Shown: one piece after another, positions 40,038 through 49,936 of the stretch | Layout of the letters: each line of letters starts with the position of its first letter | How positions within the stretch are numbered: the first letter of the stretch is position 1 | NCBI GenBank assembly: GCA_001632435.1 | Contig: KV423977.1 | Coordinates: forward strand, 105,988 to 169,987 | Source: Calocera cornea HHB12733 | Lineage: Eukaryota > Basidiomycota > Dacrymycetes > Dacrymycetales > Dacrymycetaceae | DNA: 64,000 nucleotides | Direction: 5' to 3' | Made by a program: the position numbers and the translations under genes | The notes under the pieces: generated by a model | What the model was told of the DNA's origin: nothing | What the model saw: only the letters and a program-made list of their open reading frames with translations | The model's database searches: none

Positions 40038-41809
40038 TCACGCCTCTGGCAACTCTGGTGCTCCAGGGAGCCCGGTCGACTCAGCAGGCGTAAAGATCTT
40101 CAGGTCCTCCGGCCCGGGCAGGCCCTCGCCCCCCTCGTCTATCTCCTTCAGCAGCCGCTTAGCCAGCAGGTAAAGCCTTTGCTCGAATGTCCACTGGCCC
40201 GCAAAGCTCATCATCACCGGCTTGAGCAAGTCCCGCGCGAGGACGAGCTGCTCCCGCCGTGTGCGGGGCACGGCGAGGTTGATCTCCACCAGCTCGTCAA
40301 TGCGCGCGTCGTCGCTCCCCTCTTCCTCTGCCTCGTCCTCCTCCTCTGGATCGTCCAGCATCATTTCTTCCATGGCAGAATCGGAGGTTATCCCGGTCGC
40401 GGGCGAAGATTCAGATACGACCTCGCCCGTTTCGTCGGGCATCGCGGCTCCCTCGGACGATGGCTCGTCTGCGGCCACCGGCTGGTCGCCAACCTCCGGG
40501 ACCTTCACACGATCCCAAATAAGCATCTCGGCATACAGTCTGTTGGCTTGTGCCGAGTGATGCTGCATGGCCAGCCGGAAGTGCTTGGTCGCCTCGACAT
40601 CGTCCGGCTCCGTGGTCCAGATCTCGACATGCTCCTCTCGCGTCAGATTTGGCCGTCGATAATAGAAAAGACCGAGTCGGCAGCGCGAAGGCGTGCTTAG
40701 CTTCGCAGTCGCTGTCGAAAACTTGAGACAGTTCACTGCGTCCCCGTACGGGTTGGCGATCCATGGCGTGGAAGGAGATCGCGGGCGGATAACGTGCGCG
40801 AGACTGAGAAGCGCCCACGGACTCGCGCCCTCCGCGGCTGAGCATCATGAGTGCAGCTCGGCATCACTTGTCGGGCATGGACTCACTGGCAACCGCCCGC
40901 TCCAGGCATTTCTTTGCCCTCGTCTCATCTTTTGCCACAATCCGGCCCTGAACCAGGAGGCTGGCAAGCTCTTTGGCACACTGACAGTCACCTTGCTCCA
41001 TCCCTTGCTCCAGCGCATCGACCCTCTGCGAGGCCAGCCGCTTCTTCGTGGTTGGATCCCTCGTTTGCCGCCACCCCATTTTCAGACAGAACGCCTTCGC
41101 AGCGTATGCGGAAACATCTCCGTCCTTAATCGCCTCTTCCACGATCTTCAGCGCTTCCTTGCGCCATTTGTACCGCAAGGATAGCGATCGAGCAAGGCCC
41201 AGCCGGGTGGCCTTCGCGTACGTGATATCTTTCGCATGCTCGTGTGCGATCCGCAGGAGGCGCACTCTTGCCGTTAGAAAAGCTTGACGAACGTTAGCGA
41301 GGTCTGTAGGGAAATGAAAAGGCTGCACACCTGACACGGAATGCCCGAGTTTACCTCGGCTCCAATGTACACCTGGCATAGTCCACGCCAAAATATTCGC
41401 AGCATGTGCAGGATCCACTGGGAGGTTTTCGAGCACTGGGTGACGTGAGTATACATCATGTTCAGGAGCGAGTTGCTCCATGCGTACACTGGAGTATGTC
41501 CTCATCACGGCTCTTCTCCCACGAAGCCTTTTGCACGATCTCCTCCGCGATGCGTTCCGACATCCCCCATCGGCTCAAAACAGGATCCAGCTTTGATCTC
41601 CACATCCGATCCTCGAGTGGCTTCATCTCCTGAGCCCACTCTGGGAGGGAGGGAGGTGTTGCCTGCGAGGTCTGCCCCGAAGTTTCGTCCTGCCTTTGAG
41701 CAGAAGAGTGTAGAGCGCGAGGTGCAGCGGCCATGATCGACCAAGCGCGTGCAGGGGTGAGCGCTCGTCGGTGGAGAGCATGTTGGCTCGGATGTAGGAA
41801 AAGACGCAT
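40038..41809 (-). CDS. Sel1-like/solenoid mitochondrial-type protein, paralogue 4
   Basis: Four exons agree in phase on the minus strand: 41809-41488, 41435-41355, 41303-40887 and 40837-40038, giving 539 aa. The N-terminus MRLFLHPSQHALHRRALTPA then RALHSSAQRQ is a good mitochondrial presequence with an R-x-L-H-S-S cleavage context. Helical repeats follow: ARSLSLRYKWRKEALKIVEE, VSAYAAKAFCLKMGW, ALEQGMEQGDCQCAKELASL. Then the family block GLFYYRRPNLTREEHVEIW with HFRLAMQHHSAQANRLYAEM, an acidic stretch and the tail LYLLAKRLLKEIDEGGEGLP. It is the closest relative of the broken copy at 36764-37231. Function unknown; an organellar role is inferred only from the N-terminus. Confidence 0.78.
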
Positions 41810-42201
41810 TCGGACAACCAATGATATACAGTAGCGATGGGAGAGTCGTGTTGTTAGTGGTAGGAGACAGCTCCAGGCGAAATTTATTTATGTTCGGACG
41901 CGTCCGGAGTCCGGACCCTGAGCCGCCAAATTGCTACACAGAGTTACGCAGTCACTGAGGATGGGATAACTAACAGTAGCAGGGAGTCACTGCCGTCCAG
42001 GCTGCAAGGCTGGCACCGCTCCTGTACAAGATGGCACCTGCCGCTCGGACAAGACGCGGTGAGAACTGGACTGCTGACTTGCGAAAGTGCGGTGTCGGCG
42101 CCTGGCACAAGGCAGCAGCGTCATGTCCGAGCCGACTCTGATTGAGTTAGAAACCTCATTAAATTCCGAAGTTAGTAAGCTGGAGGGAGTGGTGTGCGGG
42201 T
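41810..42201. other. Intergenic, no gene seen
   Basis: Upstream region of the minus-strand Sel1-like gene and of the interrupted LRR-like gene. Contains a short CpG-rich CGGACGCGTCCGG palindrome-like stretch at ~41897. No supported gene. Confidence 0.45.
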
Positions 42202-42767
42202 GTGGGTGCTGGAGGGGGAGCAAGAGCGGTCATCAGGGCTGATCAGTCTTCGTACTGGGAACGAGTGCGGGAGCTGAATATCGTCGGCCTGCACGAGCAA
42301 GCTCACACAGTGGCCGATCTACACCTACGACCTGCGGCAGCTCACCTCCTTCGCCTGGTACAACACACCACCCTCTGCTCCCTAACGGTACGCGGAGTCT
42401 ACCTCTCGCCCAGCTTCAGCGAAGCGTTACTCCCACGTCTTCTCCGCAGCCCCGATCTGGCCCAGCTCCACTTGCGCGGGCTCTCAGCCTTGACGCTCAC
42501 CCTTCCCCCTCCCCAGACGCCGTCAGCGAAAGTCATCCGACAGCCACTACAACAGCTCAAACAAGCGACACTGAACGCTTCCTTCCTCTCCTGGCTGCTC
42601 CAGCATGGCTTCGCGCTGCCGATGGAAGAGGGGAAGCTGCACGACCTAGGCGCCCCTAGCCAGCGGAGAAGGGGATCCCTTCCTCTGCCTGCTATTCGGG
42701 CACTCGCTCCGAGCGCTCCGCCTCGTCCACAGCCTCCCAGACGACTATCTCCTCTCGCTCCTCCCCC
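42202..42767 (+). pseudogene. 5' part of an LRR-like host gene interrupted by copia
   Basis: The frame reads AVIRADQSSYWERVRELNIV, TLCSLTVRGVYLSP, LAQLHLRGLSALTLTL and SFLSWLLQHGFALP, which looks like Leu-rich repeat sequence of a fungal F-box/LRR protein. After ~42655 the coding signal continues in another frame (LCLLFGHSLRALRLVHS, LPDDYLLSLL), implying a small indel or a missed intron. The copia element sits directly behind it after CCCCC, and the reading continues on the far side as LPRVEHLSLFACQAAS at 47664. The true start codon is not clear; the M at 42202 is simply the first in frame. Confidence 0.6.
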
Positions 42768-43026
42768 TAGCGTAGAACGCAGGACGGAGCGGGAGATGGT
42801 TGTACGAGTGTGGATTAGCCCGTAGGGCGTGGGACGCGTCAAAATCTGTCCGGACCCTACGCCACTCTACGGTACTCTCCTGTACGCTACCATACTCTAC
42901 GAACGACTACCATCTGGATACCAGGCCCTACGAGGACAGTACCATCACATACGGGACAGTACCAGTACAGTACCAGCCAGTACAGCTCAGTACCAGGTTG
43001 TCCGGTATCCTCTTGGTATTCCGTCA
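42768..43026 (-). repeat. Copia 3' LTR (left copy)
   Basis: 259 bp; in element orientation it begins TGACGGAATACC and ends GTTCTACGCTA (TG...TA). Rich in CAGTAC/GTACCAG words. Differs from the other LTR at 42829, 42870 and 42947, each in a CpG context. Confidence 0.95.
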
Positions 43027-46000
43027 CCCTCCCTCAAGTGGTATACCGGTCTGCTCGCCTCTGATACCCAGCATGGAGGTGAACCTCTCAAGTTTCGTAC
43101 ATCCGAGTGCTTTGGTGAACACGTCTACGATCATACTGTCGGTCTGGCAGTATTCGACGTGCATTGCCTTATTGTTCACAACCTGGCGGATATAGTGGAA
43201 TCTGACGTCAATATGCTTCGTCCTTGCATGGTACGTAGCATCCTTGGAGAGTACGATAGCGCCCTGATTATCGCAATAGAGCGTTGTAGGGTGCTGTATG
43301 GCGTTGGATGGGAACAGTTCAGCTGTGAGCTGGCGGAGCCACAGTAACTCCTTGGTAGCATGTGTGAGTGCTACGTACTCAGCCTCGGTGCTTGATAGGC
43401 TGATAATTGGTTGCTTTTTAGAACTCCATGAGATCGTACCGCATCCAAGGAAGAACGCGTATCCTGCTATTGAGTGCCTGTGGGGCTGGCTTGCCCAATC
43501 AGAATCCGAGTACCCGATGATGCTATTGTCGGACTTGGTATCACCCAGTACTAGTCCGTACTCCGCAGTACTCTTCAGGTACTGGAAAACACGAGTGAGT
43601 GATTTCATATGGCTCATGTGTGGTTTCTCAAGGAATTGCGACAGGTATGTGGTCGCGTACTGTATGTCCGGCCGTGTCATGATTGCTGCATACATGAGGG
43701 CTCCGAGTCCCAGGCGATACTGTGCATGTTGACTTGTTGTGAGTACCGTTGGCGATAATGCTGGCGAGTTGTAACTGAGATCCAATCCAGCTTCCATTGG
43801 TGTTGCCACTGGAGCTGCGGTCTCAAGTCCCATACGTGCAACAATGTCCTCAATATATGTCTTCTGGTTGAGTGTAATGGTACGTTCTTTCCGATTTCGC
43901 GTGATATGGATGCCAAGTAGCCAGTTGATGTTACCAAGGTCTACGAGCTCAAAGTGCTTGTTCATATCCGATACGAGTTCAGCAATTTGTTGCTCGTCTG
44001 GCGATATCATGGTGAAATCATCTGTAGCGACTCCAACAATGACATACTGGGTCGGATCTGGCTGTATTCGGTAGAACACTGCAGTATCCGCTTGTGCAAC
44101 CTTGAAGCCTAGCGTCTCGAATGTCTTCCGTAAGTGCTGGTACCAGAGTCGTCCACCTTGCTTAGTACCATATAGGCCTTTATTCAGCTTTGCTACCAGG
44201 CGTCTACCGGTCCAATCTCTGCTCGCTTTGGCAAAGTCCTCATTGAACTCCTCGTATCTTGGCGGTAATTCCATGTAGACGTCCTCGGTCATTGGTGCAT
44301 TCAGGTATGCATTCTTCACATCTGCTTGTCGGATCACGTCATCTCGGATTGCAGCCATTGCCAGGAGTACTCGTTGGGTGGTTGGTTTCACAACTGGTGC
44401 GTATGTCTCATGGTAGTCTATTCCGTGACGCTGAGTGTATCCGCGGGCAACAAGTCTGGACTTGTACTTTGCGATGTTTCCGTGCTCGTCTCGCTTGATC
44501 TGGAATGTGTATCGACTGCTTACGATGTTCATGTTTGGTGGTGCTTCGAGAATGGTCCACGTTCCGAGTTTCTCAATCTGTTTGAGTTCGGCCTTCACGC
44601 TTGCGCGCCATTCTTCACCTTCACCATCTGGTCGGGCAAGTGCCTCGTCCAGTGTATTTGGTTCTCCACCGTAGTTGGCGGTAGCGGCGACTTCAGCATA
44701 TGGTAGGTTGACTTCGAATCCGGCATCTCCGATGAGTGCCTGTAGCTCGGTCTCGGACAGTTCAGCAGTGGCTCCAGCAAGGTTACGGTATCGTCCTGGT
44801 GTGTACCCGGTATTCCGCTTGCCTCGTCCATAATTCTCATTTGCAGGTATCAGTCCGTCACTCCGGCGTGATTGGCTTTGAGTCTCGGGCAGTATGGCCG
44901 GGTCTGGCTCAGTCTGGTGCTCTATGGTGGAATCCGGTGTAGTACCGAGGTCGGGTGGATTGATATCTTCATTCCCTCCCTCAATTGTCACGGGCTCGGT
45001 CTCCGGTGACATTAGAGCCTCTTTGGTGGGATACATATCTCTTTCGACTGTTACCCTTCGCTTTCCGGGCCAGTAAATGCGATAACCCTTTGATTCTTCA
45101 TCGAAGCCGAGGAATCGGCCTTCAATGGCTTGCTGTTCGAGCTTGCTTGCGTTCAGATTCTTCACCCATACTTTGGCGCCAAAAGCGAGCATGCCCGCAA
45201 GGTTGGGTTTATGCCCGGTAGCGGCCTCATATGGTGTGGTACCACTTGGTAAGTGTCTGGTAGTGGTCCGGTTTTGTATGTATGCGGCATGACGGAGTGC
45301 TTCGGCCCATAGAAGTTTGGGTAGTCCGGATGCCTCCAATATAGCTCGCATGTCTGCAACAAGAATCCGGTTCATTGTCTCTGCTGCACCATTGGATTGT
45401 GGTGAATCGTGTGTAGTGAGGTGTCGAATGGTTCCTTCCTTTTTGAGGTAAGCCTCAAACTCCTTGGAGGTATACTCTCCGCCTCGGTCTGAACCAAAGA
45501 TGGTGATGCCACGTTCGTTCCGGTGCTTTTTCACCCAAGCACTGTAGTGTTGGTATGATTTGAGAGCATCGGACTTCTGGGGTAAGAAGTCAAGTCGGAC
45601 TTCACGGCTGAATGAGTCGACGAGTACGTGCATGTATCGTGCTCCGCCGAGAGATTCGACCTTGCTTGGTCCCCACAGATCTGCATTGATCTTTGCGCCA
45701 TAGTGGTCGGAGCGTATGTTTTCGCTCACTTTGGGGAATGGAAGATGGATTGCTTTGGACTTGATGCATATGTCGCAATGCTCGCTCATAGAGCCAGGAT
45801 CAATCCGTAGACCATGAACAGCGCCTGTTGCAATCATGTCCTTGATTGTAGAGAATCCGATGTGATTGAGGATCTTGTGAGCCTTTGATAGTGACATGGA
45901 ATGGGCCGTAGTAGATATGGCTGCAGTCGGTGACTGGATCTTGTACCCGGGAGCCACCCGGTAGAGTCCGTCTTTGAGCGGTATTCGTCCAACAAGGGTA

Positions 46001-47400
46001 CGGTTGGGACGTGGTGTGTATACGGTGCATTCTCCATCCTCGGTGACAGTCTTGAATCCCTTACGATCGAGTATAGGGACTGATATCATGGTATAGGCCG
46101 TGCCCGGTGTGTACAGTGCCTTCTGTAATGTGACGGTAGTTGCGGGCTTGCCTTTGCCCATTGGTAAGGACAACTTCACATCACCCTGCCCGACTGCACG
46201 GAATGCATGTCCATCGGCCGAAGTGATTGGTATTGGCTCTATCGCATGGTAGTTGATGTACAGTGCTCGGTCAGGGCATATATGTATGCTTGCTCCAGAA
46301 TCGAGTATAACACCATGGTAGACGTCTGTACTCTCTGGTACTGTGTCGGACGATGCAGTAGTAGGCTGGATGGCAGTCATAGTGAGTGCGACATTGCCAT
46401 TGTTGGATACAGCAGTAGCTCCGGTCGTAGACTTCTTGAAACGAAAGTGTTTGGGGGCATTGCCCTCCTTTGGTCCGCCTGGTGCCCAGCAATCAGCAAG
46501 AAGGTGTCCGTCACGGTTGCAGTTCGTACAGTGTTTGTCGGACTTGGGCTTATTGGTTTTCTTGGTACCGTATGATTTCGCTTTGAATCGGGAGTCGGCT
46601 GCAAGTGCTGCATTGGACTGTGCCTGATCGGCCTCTTTCTCTGAAGCATGTCGGTCGTACTCCTCATAGATGGCCGATACAATCATATCCGGTGTGAGCT
46701 TGACGGATGGGTTGGTAGGACGCAGTGCTCGGACTGCGTTCTCCAGTACTCGGATAGCATCACGGTAGGATGGGTGTGCAAGTCGTATGCGGGTAATGAA
46801 TAGCTCGTCATCGACCTTATCGCCCATTTGCGCCAATCGGTCACGGTAGGTGTACATCTCGGATACGGTCTCGTGCGGATTCTGGTCATCATTGCATTGT
46901 ATATCCTGCATACGTCGATGCATGGTAGATATCGTGTCGAAGCCTTTGTTCTCATGCATAGCCGATAGTTGTACCCATAGTTCGTGAGCCGTAGGAGCAT
47001 CCTTGACTTGAATGAGTGTCGTTGGGCTGATTGTCATGTAGACAATCTCTCGGATGGATGCCTCTTTCGCTCGGTATTTCTCCCAAGCCTCCTCTAGCTT
47101 GTCCGCCTCCTCTTCTGACAGTACGACCTCTCTGGACTCCTCTGTACCGCTCTGACGCTCCGTGCTGGTAGTCGTAGTAGTGGTTGGGATGATCTTGTAG
47201 TACGTATTGTCTCGGATGACAAAGCTCTGGGGTGGTTTGACTGAACCACGGACATGTCTGCCCAGCATGCGTCGGTCGAATGCATTAAGCATGATGTCCT
47301 TGTACGTAGTCCAGTTGGAGCCATCGTCCTTGAGTCGGTCTATCTTCAGATCTTTGAAGTCGGATATAGCAGACATCGTAGAAGAGCTAGCAGGGCTCAT
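43024..47400 (-). CDS. Copia Gag-Pol polyprotein
   Basis: One frame of 1458 aa without stops. In order: Gag; a CCHC zinc knuckle CTNCNRDGHLLADC near residue 295; protease DSGASIHIC near 368; integrase with HCDICIKSK, DLWGP, a catalytic-core stretch and NGAAETMNRI; reverse transcriptase with QADVKNAYLNAPMTEDVYME and VATDDFTMIS, where the usual YVDD is ATDD; and RNase H with DSDWASQP and SSTEAEYVAL, then KHIDVRFHYI. This is the Ty1/copia order (integrase before reverse transcriptase). The initiating ATG (47400-47398) lies inside the primer-binding site, and the stop TGA (43026-43024) is the first three bases of the 3' LTR. All domains appear complete, so the element could be active if the ATDD variant is tolerated. 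Confidence 0.95.
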   Translation of the reverse strand: MSPASSSTMSAISDFKDLKIDRLKDDGSNWTTYKDIMLNAFDRRMLGRHVRGSVKPPQSFVIRDNTYYKIIPTTTTTTSTERQSGTEESREVVLSEEEADKLEEAWEKYRAKEASIREIVYMTISPTTLIQVKDAPTAHELWVQLSAMHENKGFDTISTMHRRMQDIQCNDDQNPHETVSEMYTYRDRLAQMGDKVDDELFITRIRLAHPSYRDAIRVLENAVRALRPTNPSVKLTPDMIVSAIYEEYDRHASEKEADQAQSNAALAADSRFKAKSYGTKKTNKPKSDKHCTNCNRDGHLLADCWAPGGPKEGNAPKHFRFKKSTTGATAVSNNGNVALTMTAIQPTTASSDTVPESTDVYHGVILDSGASIHICPDRALYINYHAIEPIPITSADGHAFRAVGQGDVKLSLPMGKGKPATTVTLQKALYTPGTAYTMISVPILDRKGFKTVTEDGECTVYTPRPNRTLVGRIPLKDGLYRVAPGYKIQSPTAAISTTAHSMSLSKAHKILNHIGFSTIKDMIATGAVHGLRIDPGSMSEHCDICIKSKAIHLPFPKVSENIRSDHYGAKINADLWGPSKVESLGGARYMHVLVDSFSREVRLDFLPQKSDALKSYQHYSAWVKKHRNERGITIFGSDRGGEYTSKEFEAYLKKEGTIRHLTTHDSPQSNGAAETMNRILVADMRAILEASGLPKLLWAEALRHAAYIQNRTTTRHLPSGTTPYEAATGHKPNLAGMLAFGAKVWVKNLNASKLEQQAIEGRFLGFDEESKGYRIYWPGKRRVTVERDMYPTKEALMSPETEPVTIEGGNEDINPPDLGTTPDSTIEHQTEPDPAILPETQSQSRRSDGLIPANENYGRGKRNTGYTPGRYRNLAGATAELSETELQALIGDAGFEVNLPYAEVAATANYGGEPNTLDEALARPDGEGEEWRASVKAELKQIEKLGTWTILEAPPNMNIVSSRYTFQIKRDEHGNIAKYKSRLVARGYTQRHGIDYHETYAPVVKPTTQRVLLAMAAIRDDVIRQADVKNAYLNAPMTEDVYMELPPRYEEFNEDFAKASRDWTGRRLVAKLNKGLYGTKQGGRLWYQHLRKTFETLGFKVAQADTAVFYRIQPDPTQYVIVGVATDDFTMISPDEQQIAELVSDMNKHFELVDLGNINWLLGIHITRNRKERTITLNQKTYIEDIVARMGLETAAPVATPMEAGLDLSYNSPALSPTVLTTSQHAQYRLGLGALMYAAIMTRPDIQYATTYLSQFLEKPHMSHMKSLTRVFQYLKSTAEYGLVLGDTKSDNSIIGYSDSDWASQPHRHSIAGYAFFLGCGTISWSSKKQPIISLSSTEAEYVALTHATKELLWLRQLTAELFPSNAIQHPTTLYCDNQGAIVLSKDATYHARTKHIDVRFHYIRQVVNNKAMHVEYCQTDSMIVDVFTKALGCTKLERFTSMLGIRGEQTGIPLEGG
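43027..43035 (-). promoter_or_regulatory. Copia polypurine tract
   Basis: GAGGGAGGG on the minus strand, directly before the LTR TGA. It also encodes the last residues (EGG) of Gag-Pol. Confidence 0.85.
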
Positions 47401-47404
47401 AACC
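47390..47404 (-). promoter_or_regulatory. Copia primer-binding site for the initiator tRNA anticodon arm
   Basis: On the element strand GGTTATGAGCCCTGC follows the 5' LTR with no spacer. Its complement GCAGGGCTCATAACC matches the anticodon stem-loop of a eukaryotic initiator Met tRNA (CAT anticodon in GGGCTCATAACC). Priming is therefore probably by a cleaved tRNA half, as known for Drosophila copia. The site contains the Gag-Pol start codon. Confidence 0.75.
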
Positions 47405-47663
47405 TAGCGTAGAACGCAGGACGGAGCGGGAGATGGTTGTACGAGTGTGGATTAGCCCGTAGGGCATGGGACGCGTCAAAATCTGTCCGGACCCTACGCC
47501 ACTCTATGGTACTCTCCTGTACGCTACCATACTCTACGAACGACTACCATCTGGATACCAGGCCCTACGAGGACAGTACCATCGCATACGGGACAGTACC
47601 AGTACAGTACCAGCCAGTACAGCTCAGTACCAGGTTGTCCGGTATCCTCTTGGTATTCCGTCA
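47405..47663 (-). repeat. Copia 5' LTR (right copy)
   Basis: 259 bp, same ends as the left copy; differing bases are at 47466, 47507 and 47584. It carries the element promoter by position. Confidence 0.95.
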
Positions 47664-48153
47664 CCCCCTCCTCCCACGGGTCGAGCACCTCTCTCTATTC
47701 GCATGCCAGGCCGCCAGCGCCCTTCTCCACGCTCTTGACTGCCCCTCACTCCTGCCAGGGGGAGGCAGCAAGAGTAAATCTTGTTGGAGTCGCGTGTGCG
47801 GTAAGAGATTGACTCGCTGGAGCAAATTCTGCCTGGACGTTGGTGACCCTGACGGGCAAACGGGAACCGCTTCGGAGCACGGGCGGTTATCAGCGATCAA
47901 TTCCAAGTCGTTGTCGGCGCTCTTCGAAACTGTACAACGGGCGATAGAGGTCAAAGAATGTCTTGCAAGCCTTGAGGGCTGGAGAACGGTATTCTCAGTG
48001 ACCTGCTCTCCTTCGCTTAGCCGCTTTTTCCTCCTGTTTCTTCATCTCTATTTGCGCCTTCTGCTCCTCCTCGGTCTGTTTCCGGATCCGTTTCTCTTCT
48101 GGCGTCTCCTTCGTCCGCTCTGCCTGCGCTTGCGACCCTTCTATCGAGAATGA
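47664..48153 (+). pseudogene. 3' part of the LRR-like host gene after the copia insertion
   Basis: Reading resumes after the CCCCC duplication as LPRVEHLSLFACQAASALLH then ALDCPSLL and continues to about LFETVQRAIEVKECLASLEG. The last ~150 bases overlap the 3' end of a minus-strand secreted protein gene and are probably not coding. Removing the element and one CCCCC would restore a continuous frame here, so the insertion disrupted an open gene. Confidence 0.55.
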
Positions 48154-48474
48154 TTGCGTGTAGGGCTGCGGATGGATGAGCTGAACGAATTTTCCCCATG
48201 TGCCGCTTGTCAGTAAGTTCTTCTTCTGCATTTCTGTCTCTTGTTTCCTCCAATTGTTGTCCCCGTCCTTGGCCCGAGTCAGGAGCCCTTCGGCATCCAT
48301 GTCCACGTATCTGGCCTCAAAAACAGTCCCTTCACGCTGGGCACCTCGGGGAAGGATGTCGCCGCTCCATTCGGACAGGTCGCGTTGAGTATTGATGTTC
48401 AAAGTGAAAGGCGCAGCGAATACCACGCTGATAAAGAGGAGGAAGTTTATGGCGAGCGCGGTATGAAGGAACAT
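47995..48474 (-). CDS. Small secreted protein, paralogue A
   Basis: 159 aa, single exon. The N-terminus MFLHTALAINFLLFISVVFA is a clear signal peptide with an A-x-A-like end (VFAAP). The mature part has ILPRGAQREGTVFEARYVDM then DAEGLLTRAKDG, a motif shared with the secreted protein at 53094 (APRG...TVFLAARYVDFDDPELLARA). The C-terminal half is highly charged and probably helical (EEKRIRKQTEEEQKAQIEMK) and ends RRRAGH. It has no cysteine pattern. Small lineage-specific secreted proteins of this type are often candidate effectors or cell-surface factors in basidiomycetes; function unknown. Confidence 0.75.
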   Translation of the reverse strand: MFLHTALAINFLLFISVVFAAPFTLNINTQRDLSEWSGDILPRGAQREGTVFEARYVDMDAEGLLTRAKDGDNNWRKQETEMQKKNLLTSGTWGKFVQLIHPQPYTQSFSIEGSQAQAERTKETPEEKRIRKQTEEEQKAQIEMKKQEEKAAKRRRAGH

Positions 48475-49936
48475 CTGGATTGAGCCTGTATGCCAGCATC
48501 AGCCCCCCACCCGACGTCCAAACCGGGTATTTCCTCCCACTTACGGGTCAAGGGATACAGACGTAGAGTTGGCACCAGGGCAGCGTCCTGGACTATATGC
48601 TGGCCAGCAGGGACTGTTCGAACCAGCGAGTGGGGTTGTAGTGGGGGAAACAGGAAACCGACCAGCGGTTGCGGCTTGAAGTGCTGAAGTGGATGATGAA
48701 ATGGTGGGTGATGGGTTGGAGTGGACGAGCCAAGCCGAGCTTCTATAGTGCAAGGCACCGATGAGAGGTATGCTTGGACAGATGCGGGATTGGGATGACT
48801 GTTTCGGTTGCAGGATATCGTTCCCACAGTATCGCCTTGGTCGATCTCACTAAGCGCATGCTTGGAACGTCGCTGTGCTGTATAGTTTTATACGGGCAGG
48901 AGCGGGTATGGTACGTGTAGTGGGCATCCTGCTAGTACAGTATTGCAGGCGGTATGGGTCCTCCTTCGACCGTGGCAGACTGGTTGTATTGGGAATCATC
49001 TCGATAAAGCGACAAACACTGGTGTAAGAACGCAGAGCCGCGTCTTGAGATAAGGTATTGCCAAGGACAGTAACGTAATGTATGCGGAGTTGGCCGGCGC
49101 GGGCGGCTAGGGCGAGGCTGACCAGCCTCTGAGTACTAGCCCAACCCAGGCTGGTCCATACCCGGCGTGTTGCAGCTCGCTCAGGCTTGCTTACTGTAGC
49201 AGCGAGCTTGTGCATGTGGGTGCGGAGGTTACAGCGGGAGCCGGAGCTGCCCAGGAGTGCTGGAGTGCTGGGTGTGCATCTGGACCGAGTAAGTACGCGA
49301 GCGGCCCATGCTCCAGTACAGTAGATCTCACACCTCCCGCTTCATCCGCTTCGCCCGCCCGGCGCCGCCAGGGGGTACACAGGCGGATGGACCGTCGGCT
49401 GACAAGAGCGTGAGGCTGAGCACGGGGCCGACCTGAGGGCGTGCTTAGCCTAGGTTGGAGGACTGTACTACCCTGCTCGAGAGCGGCCGAGCAGTACAGT
49501 AGAGCGTGCATATATCCAGCGTTCAAGCGAACGTGCTTACTCCGCCATCCGGTCGAAGGCACCTGACGTCCAGTCCAGTCCAGTCCGACGCAGTGCAGAC
49601 ATCACCAGGGCACGGCCCATCCATTTGTCCTATACCTAGACCTACATGCTACCGCTCCGAAGAGGCCCCCAGGGCCAGGGCGGGGTGTGACATTCCGTAA
49701 ACCACATGCAAAGAGAGAGGAGATATGCCGAGAGGAGAGGAGATAAATGCATCATGAGAGAGGGGTGAGGGGGCAGCGGCTCGGCCGCTTGTCCCTGGGA
49801 GGGGAGGGGAGGGGAGGGGAGGGGGCCGACTAGCGCGGGAAGCGACATGACTCGCATGCTCGGCTCCTCCTCATATGTAGAAGAGCAGGGTGGCAGGAGT
49901 GAAGAGGGAGGGGATTGCGGAGGTGCGGAGCTCGGC
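48475..49936. other. Intergenic, no supported gene
   Basis: About 1.5 kb with short frames only. It contains many CAGTACAG/GTACTGTA-like words (for example near 48935, 49314 and 49493) and a GGGGA pentanucleotide run at ~49800-49823. Probable promoter of the secreted-protein gene at its left edge (ATG at 48474). Confidence 0.5.

Larger units (their letters stand above)
42763..47668 (-). mobile_element. Ty1/copia retrotransposon, apparently intact and young
   Basis: Two 259-bp LTRs (42768-43026 and 47405-47663) flank a single 1458-codon Gag-Pol frame on the minus strand. The LTRs differ at three positions only. A 5-bp CCCCC duplication flanks the insertion (42763-42767 and 47664-47668). Primer-binding site and polypurine tract are present. 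The element is inserted in an LRR-like host gene. Confidence 0.95.
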
